NCBI RefSeq assembly: GCF_000495835.1
Contig: NZ_AWGC01000024.1
Coordinates: forward strand, 1-64,000
Origin: Asticcacaulis sp. AC402
Lineage (GTDB): Bacteria; Pseudomonadota; Alphaproteobacteria; Caulobacterales; Caulobacteraceae
Length of the DNA: 64,000 nt
Reading direction: 5' to 3'
Positions 34,509 through 42,902 of this stretch are shown piece by piece (the stretch's first letter is position 1; each line of letters begins with the position of its first letter). The translations under genes were made by a program, and so were the position numbers. The notes under the pieces were generated by a model. That model saw only the letters and a list, made by a program, of their open reading frames with translations. It searched no databases and was not told the origin of the DNA.

Positions 34509-34898
34509 ATAAAGTCACAGGAAAAACCTTCCCTTAGGGCAGGCCCATTCGAAGACAAGGGGCGATTTGTCCATAAGATGGGTTCAGATCACAGGCGAGA
34601 AAACGTTTAAATTGTATTGTGATAACAACGGTGGCCGTTCCGCACGCCGCGCGTGCAGCACACGCAACAGGTGAGAAAAATTTGACCCCGTACCTCGCTC
34701 ATGACGCCGAAAACAATCCTGTGGATATTTCTAAGGATAACCGCGACATACACACTCTACGCCGCAATTCTCCGTGCGAATACCTATAGACGACAGAGTG
34801 TAAAGGAATCGTGATCTCGCCGGAGTCAACGGACTCGCCGGCTTGTTTTACTGCGCAGCAGCGTCAAGTGTTAGCGGACCTTGCCGCAGTCCAGGAAT

Positions 34899-35048
34899 TC
34901 AGTGCCGCACCGCAACGCGGGCGGCCATGGGCGACACCGGCTCGGGCGTACAACTGGCCACCAGCCCCTGCGCCAGAGACAAAAAAAGCAAGGCTGCCAG
35001 CCAACGCTGCGAACGCTTGGATATATAAAGGGCGATGTCGCCGGCCAT
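34899..35048 (-). CDS. Possible small membrane or lipoprotein peptide
   Basis: 49 aa from the ATG at 35048 (MAGDIALYISKRSQRWLA), with AGAGGTGA just upstream. It has one hydrophobic stretch (WLAALLFLSLAQGLVASC) ending in a lipobox-like LVASC, then CTPEPVSPMAARVAVRH. It resembles small entericidin-like lipoproteins only in layout. It is the single credible coding frame in the intergenic region, but it is short and unsupported by neighbours. Confidence 0.3.
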   Translation of the reverse strand: MAGDIALYISKRSQRWLAALLFLSLAQGLVASCTPEPVSPMAARVAVRH

Positions 35049-35187
35049 TGTGTCACCTCTGCACGTTGCGCAAAGGTTAAGCAAAAGTTAAGCCAGCCCG
35101 GGCCTCAGGCCGCCCACGCCGTGGGCGACAGAAAAAAACTACCGTCAAATGACAACGTCAGACGGCGTCGGTGCGCCGACAGGCGGC

Positions 35188-35982
35188 TTAAAGCGCTTCG
35201 ATCTTGTGGATCAGGTCGATGACGCGGCGGCAGTTGCTGCCCAGGTCGGGCATGGGGTAGCGGCCGACACTGCGGATATCGATGCCGTTCGGATCCAGCC
35301 GAATCACGACATCGGATTTGAAGCCGTAGAAGGGATCCTGATAGGTCGCTTCGACCCGCCAGTCAGCAGAACCAAATACGACATAGTCGTTGGCTTTCAG
35401 CATGGCGACGACCTTCTGCGACGTCACGCCTTCCTTTTTGGTGATGGTACGCGCCCGCGGGCAGGCCAGGGCGTTGATCTCGGGGATGGTCTTGCCACCC
35501 CAGTCCATCGATTCGTTGCGCGGCACCCGCGGTACGTCTTCGACGGGGCGGGCGTCCGCCCCGCGTGCCTCAATCAGCTTGCCCGAAAGCGACACCGGGC
35601 GTTCCCAGTTGGTGGCGACATCGCCGATCGGCGGGTTTGCCTTCAACGCCTTTTGGTACCACCAGAAGCCGCCCAGGAGCGAACCGGTCAAGACAACAGC
35701 CGCCAAAGCCCACGGCCCGCAACGGCCGGGCGCCATGAACAGGGAAATCAGCAGGGACAGCCCCGAAACCACCATGGCCCCCATGGCCATCTTGGGGGCC
35801 AGGTTCAGGGTCAGTGTCTTGAAGCCGAGGTCGTGACTGATATAGCCAAGGTTAGACGCCATCATGACGCCCAGCAGGAAAAGCGGCGTGACCAGGGACA
35901 CCATGAACGCGAAGTGGGCGAAAGAAAGCCCCTTCTTCTTATTGGTCTGCTTGTGGCCGGATGTCGGCAAATCTTCCGTCAC
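35188..35982 (-). CDS. DUF1499-family membrane protein
   Basis: 264 aa. Three hydrophobic helices (about 22-45, 66-84, 91-108) precede a C-terminal DUF1499-like domain: VVFGSADWRVEATYQDPFYGFKSDVVIRL, GIDIRSVGRYPMPDLGSNCRRVIDLIHKI. The family is widespread and uncharacterised. It is probably an inner-membrane protein with the DUF1499 part outside. No operon partner: the next minus-strand gene upstream ends ~220 bp away. Confidence 0.8.
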   Translation of the reverse strand: MTEDLPTSGHKQTNKKKGLSFAHFAFMVSLVTPLFLLGVMMASNLGYISHDLGFKTLTLNLAPKMAMGAMVVSGLSLLISLFMAPGRCGPWALAAVVLTGSLLGGFWWYQKALKANPPIGDVATNWERPVSLSGKLIEARGADARPVEDVPRVPRNESMDWGGKTIPEINALACPRARTITKKEGVTSQKVVAMLKANDYVVFGSADWRVEATYQDPFYGFKSDVVIRLDPNGIDIRSVGRYPMPDLGSNCRRVIDLIHKIEAL

Positions 35983-36199
35983 GCGCGGGCTTTCCCTGTT
36001 GTTGTATCAGTTGAAACGGATTGGCCTAGATTAGCCCGCTTGCGGGCTGCGTCACCGCTTTACCTTCAAAAAGCGAATATTTTTTGAACCCTAAACCGTT
36101 TAGAGTGCAGGCTTGCGAGAAGCCGTTCCAAAGATCGCGGCCAGTCCTATCTCGTACGCCATAGCCTAACGCCCGGATTGGGGCGCAATTACGACGTGG

Positions 36200-37618
36200 T
36201 TAAGGCTCAATATGCCATGAAAGCGTTGCCAGATCAACGGTTTGCTGGCGCTCGGCGATCTGGGGCGTGGCGTCGGAGACATCCTTTGTCCTCTGGGCGA
36301 CCCGGGCGGCGCGATCGGCGGCCGGCACATCCAGCCAAACTCCGCGAAATGGCACGTGCGCTTGATCGGCGAGCGCCTGAGCCTTGTCGCGCCAGGCGGC
36401 TTCGCGGAAGGTGGCATCCAGAATCAGAGACTGGCCCGTAGCGGCGACGGTTTGCGCCAGGGTGAACATCTCACCATAGACCCGGTCAGTCTCGTCGGGC
36501 GTGTAGGCTTCGTGCGGCAGGGCTTCGTATTCCGGACAGGCCCAAAGGCGTTTGCGGATCTCATCGCTGCGCAGGATGACGGCGCCGGGCGGGCGGCCGC
36601 TGGCCGGGGCGATCTGGCGCGACTTCGTCGACTTGCCCGAGCCGGACAGGCCGCCAACGGCGGTGAAGGTCGGCGGCGCTATCTCAAGGAAACGGTGAGC
36701 CGCTTCAAGGTAGATGCGCGCCTTGTCCATTGCGTAGTTGCCCTCGCCGCCATAGTTGGCATTGACGTGACAACGTACACCGGCGCGCACGGACAGGTAC
36801 AGCGGCAGCAGTTTCAGGCCGGCATAGACGCTGTGGACGTCGTCCTCAAGGCGTGCAGCCTGTTCGAGATAGACATTGAGCACGCGCGAGGCAGCATCGC
36901 CATGGCCCCTCACCCACAGGTCCATCAACAGAAAGCCCAGATCATAGAGCACGTCGATCTGGCTGAGGCGTTCATTGAACTCGATACAGTCGAACAGGAC
37001 CGGCAGGCCATTCTCGACCAGAATATTGCCCAGGTGCAGGTCGCCATGGCAGTGGCGGACATGACCGTCGGCAAAGCGTTTCAGAACGTCGGGCTCGACG
37101 GCTTCGTAGGCAGCATAAATGGCGGCATTATAGGCGTCGACAGCCCCGGCACCGAGTTGCGTCCGGAAGACCTCGATATTGCGCTGATTGGAATCGATGA
37201 CGTATTTGACATTGTTGTCGTGCTGGGGGTCGCGGCAGATCTCCGAGCCGGCATGAAACCGGCCGACCATGCGGCCCAGATTGTGCATCAGGTCGAGATC
37301 GGGCGTCCAGGCCGGGTCGTTCGAACTTTGCTCGCCCAGGACGCCGCTGTTGTCGAAGCGGCGCATGACCAGGACGCTTTCGCCGGCGATTTCCTCGACG
37401 CCGAGATAGATGTCGGCAGCCATGCGCTGATTGTAGCGCAGTTCGCGCAGCAGGGCCGAGCGGCGCTTTTCCGGAGAGGTAAAGTCGAGAAAGCCGTAAT
37501 CGACCGACTTCTTGACCTTGTAGGCCTTGGTACCTTTAAGGATGACGACGGCGCACGAGGTTTCAATGACCTGGTCGGCGCCTTCTTTCAGGTGGTAGAG
37601 GACTTGGCTGAGCGACAT
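36200..37618 (-). CDS. Kinase-like (APH fold) plus P-loop ATPase fusion protein
   Basis: 472 aa from the ATG at 37618 (MSLSQVLYHL); a longer frame to 37672 exists and neither start has a clear ribosome binding site. Residues ~1-310 are an aminoglycoside phosphotransferase/kinase-like domain: HCHGDLHLGNILV (catalytic loop 190-201), LFDCIEFNE (metal-binding Asp210). Residues ~315-472 are a zeta-toxin/gluconate-kinase-like P-loop domain with GGLSGSGKST (323-331) and LRSDEIRKRLWA. This two-domain protein is widespread in proteobacteria and usually annotated as bifunctional APH/ATP-binding protein; its substrate is unknown and it should not be read as an antibiotic-resistance gene. Confidence 0.85.
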   Translation of the reverse strand: MSLSQVLYHLKEGADQVIETSCAVVILKGTKAYKVKKSVDYGFLDFTSPEKRRSALLRELRYNQRMAADIYLGVEEIAGESVLVMRRFDNSGVLGEQSSNDPAWTPDLDLMHNLGRMVGRFHAGSEICRDPQHDNNVKYVIDSNQRNIEVFRTQLGAGAVDAYNAAIYAAYEAVEPDVLKRFADGHVRHCHGDLHLGNILVENGLPVLFDCIEFNERLSQIDVLYDLGFLLMDLWVRGHGDAASRVLNVYLEQAARLEDDVHSVYAGLKLLPLYLSVRAGVRCHVNANYGGEGNYAMDKARIYLEAAHRFLEIAPPTFTAVGGLSGSGKSTKSRQIAPASGRPPGAVILRSDEIRKRLWACPEYEALPHEAYTPDETDRVYGEMFTLAQTVAATGQSLILDATFREAAWRDKAQALADQAHVPFRGVWLDVPAADRAARVAQRTKDVSDATPQIAERQQTVDLATLSWHIEP

Positions 37619-37760
37619 GGTTTTCGGGTAGGACGTTTTTGCCGGATTGGCAACAGAGGCGCTTGACGGCAAAGGGCGGCGTGGTCAAGGAAGGCGGAAT
37701 GTCCCCTCCCGTGCCCCCGCTCTTTTGCGTCTCGTGCGGCAAGATGGATGCTCTGTTTTT

Positions 37761-37798
37761 TGGAATAGGATTTTGATTCCACCAAAAACCCCGTTCCA
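37761..37798. repeat. Partial family-A hairpin
   Basis: TGGAATAGGATTTTGATTCC followed by ACCAAAAACCCCGTTCCA is an imperfect hairpin closely related to the end hairpin of family A copies at 17299 and 53853 (GGGGTTTTGATTnnnTCAAAA). The front half of the family-A element is missing here. It lies between pdxH and the kinase-ATPase gene. Confidence 0.5.
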
Positions 37799-37871
37799 GG
37801 GCTCAAGGCAAGATCAACGAAACATTTTTCGCGCCGGATGCAGCGCAGAAGGTATGCGATCGCCTTGACGA

Positions 37872-38528
37872 TTACGGATACAGCTTCTCGCGGGTCCAGC
37901 CGGTAGCGGTGCGGGTGAACTGGACGCGGTCGTGCAGGCGGAACGGGCGGTCGCGCCAGAATTCCATCGCACTGGGTTCCACACGGAAACCCGTCCAGTG
38001 CGGGGGGCGCTCGATCTTGCCCAGACCGAACTTCAGGCCGTATTCCGCCACGCGCTTTTCCAAAGCAAAGCGATCGGGCAGCGGCTGCGACTGGTCCGAC
38101 GCCCAGGCGCCGATCTGGCTTTGACGGGCGCGCGACGCGAAATACAGGTCGGCCTCTGCGTCCGTGACGCGTGTGACATCGCCGCGGATGCGAACCTGAC
38201 GGCGCAGGGACTTCCAGTGGAACAGCAGCGCCGCCTTTGGATTGGCGGTCAGGTGCTGCCCCTTGGCGCTTTGGGTATTGGTATAGAAGACGAAGCCCTG
38301 GTCGTCGAAGTCCTTGAGCAGCACCATGCGCACATCCGGCAGGCCGTCGTCGTCGACGGTCGCTACAGCCATGCCGTTCGGGTCATTCGGCTCCTTGGCG
38401 CGGGCGTCCTTCAGCCAGTCGGCGAACAGGACAAAGGGCTCGGCGACGTCGATCTCGGCGCCGTGGGCGGCATGAGCGTCAGCGTAGTCGGACTCGGACG
38501 GCGAAGCGGGGATCAGGGGTGACGACAT
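37872..38528 (-). CDS. pdxH: Pyridoxamine/pyridoxine 5'-phosphate oxidase
   Basis: 218 aa, full length. Signatures: [32 protein letters not shown] (FMN site), [33 protein letters not shown], and the C-terminal [27 protein letters not shown] ending in the usual LYP. It makes pyridoxal 5'-phosphate with FMN and O2, the last step of vitamin B6 synthesis and salvage, in the cytoplasm. It is divergent from the J-domain gene (120 bp between the starts). Confidence 0.96.
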   Translation of the reverse strand: MSSPLIPASPSESDYADAHAAHGAEIDVAEPFVLFADWLKDARAKEPNDPNGMAVATVDDDGLPDVRMVLLKDFDDQGFVFYTNTQSAKGQHLTANPKAALLFHWKSLRRQVRIRGDVTRVTDAEADLYFASRARQSQIGAWASDQSQPLPDRFALEKRVAEYGLKFGLGKIERPPHWTGFRVEPSAMEFWRDRPFRLHDRVQFTRTATGWTREKLYP

Positions 38529-38647
38529 GGTGGTTCTCCTGCCCTGCCCTATAGCGGCTACTGCGGGGGTTCGCAGTTAAAAAACATGGCTAACGGCACA
38601 TTAAGACTTTTTGCCGCATAACACGGCCGTAGCCTCAAGAGAGCGTC

Positions 38648-39448
38648 ATGGCCCGAGCGAAGAAACAACCCAAGCCCGCTGTTGCAACCGTCGAGGAACC
38701 GACCACACGCGCTGAAGCGCTGGTCGCGCTGGGCCTGGCCGGCGAGGTCAGCGACGACGATGTCCGCACCGCTTTCCGGACGCGGTTGAAGGCCGCTCAT
38801 CCCGATATTCACGGCGGCACCGACGCCCTGCTGCGGCGGCTGATCCTGGCACGTGAGTTGCTGATGTCGGACAGCAAGTCGGCGCACGAACATACAGAAC
38901 TGCTAACCAATTTCGGGCCGCGGGTTGACGATCCGATCCGTCTGGACATCAGCCTGGCCCAGGCGATTGACGGCGGCGAGACCTTGAAGGACGTGCCGGC
39001 ACTCGAAGTTTCGGCGGCGCATGAGGCGCTGACCTCGCTGACCCAGATGAAGACCCTGAGGGTGCCCTTGCCGGCGGGACTACGCAACGGCGATCTGTTG
39101 CGGGTGCCGACCGAAGGGGTACGCGCCGAGCAGGTCTTCCGGGTGCATATCGAGGCACCCGACGGGATTCGGGTGTGGGGCGGCGATCTGTGGATGACGG
39201 CCTATGTCGAGGCGCGGATCTTCGCCATCGGCGGACTTGCGCGAATCGAAACCCCGCATGGACCGCGAGACGTGGCGATCGAAAAGGATGCCCCGCGTGG
39301 GTCGAGCCTTTGCTTGCCTGGGCTGGGATTGCCAGCGACCGACAAGTCTGCGGCCGGCAATCTGCATGTGCGGCTGGAAGCGATGATGAACCGGGTACCT
39401 TCCTACAAAGAGGCCCTGAGCGAGTTCCGACTGAAATGGGCGTCGTGA
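38648..39448 (+). CDS. J-domain (DnaJ-like) co-chaperone
   Basis: 266 aa. The N-terminal J domain (about 20-75) carries the HPD motif at residues 51-53 (KAAHPDIHGG), needed to stimulate DnaK ATPase. No Gly/Phe region or zinc-finger is present; residues ~95-255 resemble the DnaJ C-terminal substrate-binding repeats (TLRVPLPAGLRNGDLLRV, LHVRLEAMMN). This is a CbpA-like, atypical type II/III layout. It overlaps the next gene (GNAT) by 13 bp, suggesting co-translation. Confidence 0.82.
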   Translation: MARAKKQPKPAVATVEEPTTRAEALVALGLAGEVSDDDVRTAFRTRLKAAHPDIHGGTDALLRRLILARELLMSDSKSAHEHTELLTNFGPRVDDPIRLDISLAQAIDGGETLKDVPALEVSAAHEALTSLTQMKTLRVPLPAGLRNGDLLRVPTEGVRAEQVFRVHIEAPDGIRVWGGDLWMTAYVEARIFAIGGLARIETPHGPRDVAIEKDAPRGSSLCLPGLGLPATDKSAAGNLHVRLEAMMNRVPSYKEALSEFRLKWAS

Positions 39449-40155
39449 GCGCAGACATCTTCAGTCCCTCCCTGGGCATTCGGGAAGATAGTTTCGGCAA
39501 TCCTGTCGGCAAGGCGATTGCGGATTGGACCGGATGCGCGCGTTTGGTGGATGTCGTTCTGGAGGGCCGTTGTTGCCGCGTAGAGCCCTATGCGACGGGG
39601 CATGCCGAGGGGTTGTTCCGGGCTTTTGCCCGCGGGAACGGCGGGCTGTTCAGCTATCTCCCCTGGGGACCGTTCGGGTCGGCTGGTGAAATCGATGAGG
39701 TCGTGCGTTTGCACAGCGACCAGCGTGGCTTTCAGACCTTTGTCGTCGTCACCGGCGACGGGCCGGTCGGCCTGGCCAGCTATATGCGCTATGATATGCC
39801 GAACGGATCCGTCGAGATCGGCGGGCTGACGTTTTCGCCGTTGTTGCAGCGGACGACGGCGGCGACGGAGGCCATGTATCTGATGATGCGCCATGCCTTC
39901 GACGGCGGCTACCGACGTTATGAATGGAAATGCGATCAGTTGAACGCCCCGTCCAAGCGGGCGGCCGAACGGCTGGGGTTCGGTTTTGAAGGCGTCTTTC
40001 GCAATGCTGTCGTGACCAAGGGCCGTCGGCGAGATACGGCGTGGTATTCGGTGATTGTCGAGGAATGGCCGCAGGTGCGGGAACGGCTGGAGGCATGGCT
40101 GAGGCCGGAGAATTTTGGTGACGACGGGCGACAGATGTTGCCGCTGACCCCATAA
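39436..40155 (+). CDS. GNAT N-acetyltransferase, RimJ/RimL-like
   Basis: 239 aa from the ATG at 39436; a GTG at 39445 overlapping the upstream stop (GTGA) is an alternative. The frame is open further upstream (to 39175) but that part lies inside the J-domain gene. Signatures: LPWGPFGSAGEIDEVV, GSVEIGGLTFSPLLQRTTAATEAMYLMMRHAF, YRRYEWKCDQLNAPSKRAAERLGFGFEGVFRN, DTAWYSV. Relatives acetylate protein N-termini or small amines. Its TAA stop is part of the cloverleaf repeat B1. Confidence 0.85.
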   Translation: MGVVSADIFSPSLGIREDSFGNPVGKAIADWTGCARLVDVVLEGRCCRVEPYATGHAEGLFRAFARGNGGLFSYLPWGPFGSAGEIDEVVRLHSDQRGFQTFVVVTGDGPVGLASYMRYDMPNGSVEIGGLTFSPLLQRTTAATEAMYLMMRHAFDGGYRRYEWKCDQLNAPSKRAAERLGFGFEGVFRNAVVTKGRRRDTAWYSVIVEEWPQVRERLEAWLRPENFGDDGRQMLPLTP

Positions 40156-40276
40156 CGGGGTGCGGGGTCCGCGACCCCGCATTCTTGAATATCTTCCTGC
40201 CGTTCGCCCCCAAAGGCGGGCGAACGGCAGGAAGATATCTGGAAGACGTGGGGCCACGGGCCCCACACCCCGTTAT
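40152..40276. repeat. Cloverleaf-like palindromic element, family B, copy 1
   Basis: The closing stem is ATAACGGGGTG (40152-40162) with CACCCCGTTAT (40266-40276), perfect. Inside are three hairpins: CGGGGTC-CGC-GACCCCG (40163-40179), a perfect 21-bp stem at 40189-40238 with an 8-nt loop, and TGGGGCC-ACG-GGCCCCA (40249-40265). Each end supplies the TAA stop of a flanking convergent gene (GNAT and SLC1 symporter). Copy 2 at 55029-55150 has the same layout with covarying stems. Confidence 0.85.
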
Positions 40277-41526
40277 TTGGTCCGCGCCAGCAAGGGCGAT
40301 TCCGATTCGATCAGTCCATTTTCGCGACTGACCAAGGTCGCACACAACAGTTGACTCGTCACATTGGTCGCCGTGCGTATCATGTCCAGAATCCGGTCGA
40401 TCGCCGCCAGCAGCGCAATCCCTTCCAGCGGCAATCCGGCCGTCGACAGAGTCACCGTCAGCATGACCGTCGCTACGCCCGGCACCCCAGCCGTCGCCAG
40501 TGAGCCCAGTACGCTGGCCAGGGCGATCAGAATATAGTGCTGAACGGTCAGATCGATGCCGAAATAGTTGGCGATAAACACCGCTGAAATCGCCGGATAG
40601 ATCGCCCCGCACCCATCCGCCTTCATATTGGCGCCCAGCGGCAGGGCAAATCCGGCATAGCCCTTCTGCAGCTTCAGGTTTTCAATGGCCGCCTGAAGCG
40701 ACACCGGCAGCGTGCCGATCGAAGAGCACGTAAAAAAGGCCGTCTGCTGGGCCGTAAAAATGCTCTTGTAGAACCCGACCACCCGCAACCCATGCAGCTT
40801 CAGCAGGGCCGGATAAACCCCCAGCAGCAACACAAAACAGCCGAGATACACCAGGCCGATATAGGGCACCAAGGGCTTCAAGGCGTCCAGACCATAGGAG
40901 GCCACCACTGAACCGATCAGACCGAACACGCCGATGGGTGTCAATTGGATGATCCATCGCGTCAGCCGGAACATGACCTGGGAGCCCTGCTCAACGATTA
41001 CGCCCAGCTCCCTGGATTTATTCCCCAAAGCACCAATCGCCGCGCCCACCAGGATTGCAAAGAAAACGACGCTGAGCACCTGGCCTTCGGCGAAACTCTT
41101 GAAGATGTTCGATGGCACGATCCCCGTAATCACGTCCACCGGCGGAGGGATGACCTTCGGCGTCACGTTGGCCAGGGGCAGGCCCGACAAGCCAGCCCCC
41201 GGCTGGAAGTACCAGCCGATGGCCAGGCCGATCGATACCGCGATCACGGAGGTAATCATGAACCACATTATCGTATAAAGGCCCAGGCGAACCGCCCTGC
41301 CCCCGCCGGCCGCATCCTCGCCCTGGCCCAGCCGCGCCACCGACGCCGCAATGGTGAAAAACACCAGGGGCACCACCAGCATCTTGATCGCCCGGACAAA
41401 GGTATCGCCGATCGGGTTCAAAACCGGCAAGGCCGCCTCACCCCAAATCAAGGCGACAACAACGCCGGCGGCAAAGGCGATCACAGTCCGCAGCCAGAAA
41501 GGTATAAGGCCCAGCGCCTTCAACAT
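40273..41526 (-). CDS. Dicarboxylate/amino acid:cation symporter (SLC1/DAACS family)
   Basis: 417 aa, eight-helix transporter plus two re-entrant loops. Marks: IKMLVVPLVFFTIAASVA, FTCSSIGTLPVSLQAAIENL (serine-rich hairpin HP1 region), LGANMKADGCGAIYPAISAVFIANYFGI (TM7; usual form NMDGTALY), LGSLATAGVPGVATVMLTVTLSTAGLP (HP2). It imports C4-dicarboxylates or acidic/neutral amino acids with Na+ or H+. TM7 deviates (KADGC for the usual NMDGT/NTDGT), so substrate choice may be unusual. Its stop codon lies in repeat B1. Confidence 0.9.
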   Translation of the reverse strand: MLKALGLIPFWLRTVIAFAAGVVVALIWGEAALPVLNPIGDTFVRAIKMLVVPLVFFTIAASVARLGQGEDAAGGGRAVRLGLYTIMWFMITSVIAVSIGLAIGWYFQPGAGLSGLPLANVTPKVIPPPVDVITGIVPSNIFKSFAEGQVLSVVFFAILVGAAIGALGNKSRELGVIVEQGSQVMFRLTRWIIQLTPIGVFGLIGSVVASYGLDALKPLVPYIGLVYLGCFVLLLGVYPALLKLHGLRVVGFYKSIFTAQQTAFFTCSSIGTLPVSLQAAIENLKLQKGYAGFALPLGANMKADGCGAIYPAISAVFIANYFGIDLTVQHYILIALASVLGSLATAGVPGVATVMLTVTLSTAGLPLEGIALLAAIDRILDMIRTATNVTSQLLCATLVSRENGLIESESPLLARTK

Positions 41527-41732
41527 AATAATTTCTCACGTAACCAGTCCGCAGCTATGCCCCCCTTTGCGCCAATAGACGAACTAAAAAAATTGCGGCC
41601 ACAGGTGAATGCCGCTAAAGCCAGAGCAATTTTTCAGCTCAAGCGCCGCATGGCTCCTCGCATAAGCTCGGACGGGCGGTCGCCCTTGCCAAGGCGCAGG
41701 TAGACGCGCCTTGGAATTACAGACGGAAAGTC

Positions 41733-42836
41733 ATGTCGCACAATACTTTCGGCCATCTGTTTCGAGTCACCACGTGGGGCGAAAGCCACGGCCCGGCGCT
41801 GGGCTGCGTGATCGATGGCTGCCCGCCGGGCATTCCCCTGACCGAAGACGACATCCAGTGGGCCATGGACCGGCGCAAACCCGGCGGCTCGCGCTTCGTC
41901 ACCCAGCGCCGCGAAGCTGATGAAGCCAGGATTCTGTCCGGCGTCTTCGAAGGCGTCACCACCGGCACCCCGATCTCAATATTGATCGAAAACACCGACC
42001 AGCGCTCCAAGGACTATGGCGACATCGCCCGTCAGTTCCGTCCGGGGCACGCCGACTATACCTACTTTGCCAAGTACGGCGTACGCGACTACCGCGGCGG
42101 CGGCAGGTCCTCTGCCCGGGAAACGGCCACCCGGGTTGCCGCCGGCGCCGTGGCGCTGAAGGTGCTGCAAACCCTGGTGGGCGGCATCCAGGTCCGCGCC
42201 GCCCTGGTGCAACTCGGCGTCTATAAGGTTGACCGCGCCAACTGGGACTGGGCCCAGACCGCTGAAAACCCTTTCTTTTCGCCGGACGCCGCTTCGGTCC
42301 CCGCCTGGGAAGACTATCTCGACGGCATCCGCAAGGCTGGCTCCAGCATTGGTGCCGTCGTCGAAGTCGTCGCCGATGGGGTCCCGGCCGGCTGGGGGGC
42401 GCCACTTTATGCCAAGCTCGACTCCGAACTGGCCGCCGCCCTGATGACGATCAACGCTGTCAAAGGCGTCGAAATCGGCGACGGCTTCGGCTCAGCCGTG
42501 CTCTCTGGCGAAGACAATGCCGACGAAATGCGCATGACCGACGGCCAGCTGGTGTTCAAGTCAAACCATGCCGGCGGCGTCCTGGGTGGCATCTCGACCG
42601 GCCAGCCCGTGGTGGCGCGCATGGCGCTGAAGCCGACCTCATCAATATTGACCCGCCGAGAAAGTGTCGATGAAGCTGGTCAGGAGGTCGAACTGATGAC
42701 CAAGGGCCGCCACGACCCGTGCGTCGGCATTCGCGCCGTGCCGGTCGCCGAAGCCATGATGAGCTGTGTGCTGCTGGACGCCTTTTTGCGCCATCGCGGC
42801 CAGACCGGCGGCGGTATTCACGAAATCGGGAATTAA
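41733..42836 (+). CDS. aroC: Chorismate synthase
   Basis: 367 aa, full length. Signatures: [83 protein letters not shown]. It converts EPSP to chorismate with reduced FMN, the last step of the shikimate pathway. Start MSHNTFG is the standard one. The two RTX genes follow on the same strand after 66 bp, with their own ribosome binding site. Confidence 0.97.
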   Translation: MSHNTFGHLFRVTTWGESHGPALGCVIDGCPPGIPLTEDDIQWAMDRRKPGGSRFVTQRREADEARILSGVFEGVTTGTPISILIENTDQRSKDYGDIARQFRPGHADYTYFAKYGVRDYRGGGRSSARETATRVAAGAVALKVLQTLVGGIQVRAALVQLGVYKVDRANWDWAQTAENPFFSPDAASVPAWEDYLDGIRKAGSSIGAVVEVVADGVPAGWGAPLYAKLDSELAAALMTINAVKGVEIGDGFGSAVLSGEDNADEMRMTDGQLVFKSNHAGGVLGGISTGQPVVARMALKPTSSILTRRESVDEAGQEVELMTKGRHDPCVGIRAVPVAEAMMSCVLLDAFLRHRGQTGGGIHEIGN

Positions 42837-42902
42837 CCATCCGTCGTTGTCAGCAGCAGATTACCGTTCCATACTGTTGAAAACGCGGATGGAGAAACGC
42901 TC

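Larger units (their letters stand above)
34364..35187. other. Long intergenic region upstream of the TonB-dependent receptor
   Basis: About 820 bp. The part next to the receptor (34400-34620) is AT-rich with short TTGAAAC/GTTTCAA inverted pairs (TTGAAACCTGTTTCAA at 34493-34508), a plausible operator for the receptor gene. The distal part holds one possible small gene (34899-35048, minus). I saw no RNA gene or terminator in the rest. Confidence 0.45.

Noticed and set aside
36033-36048. AGCCCGC-TT-GCGGGCT hairpin as terminator
   Set aside because: The loop is too short and no T-run follows on either strand.
36200-37618. Aminoglycoside resistance gene
   Set aside because: The APH-like domain is fused to a P-loop kinase, a common uncharacterised housekeeping type; nothing links it to resistance.
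36242-37666. Plus-strand ORF of 474 aa opposite the kinase-ATPase gene
   Set aside because: The minus-strand protein has intact kinase and P-loop motifs; the plus frame has none.
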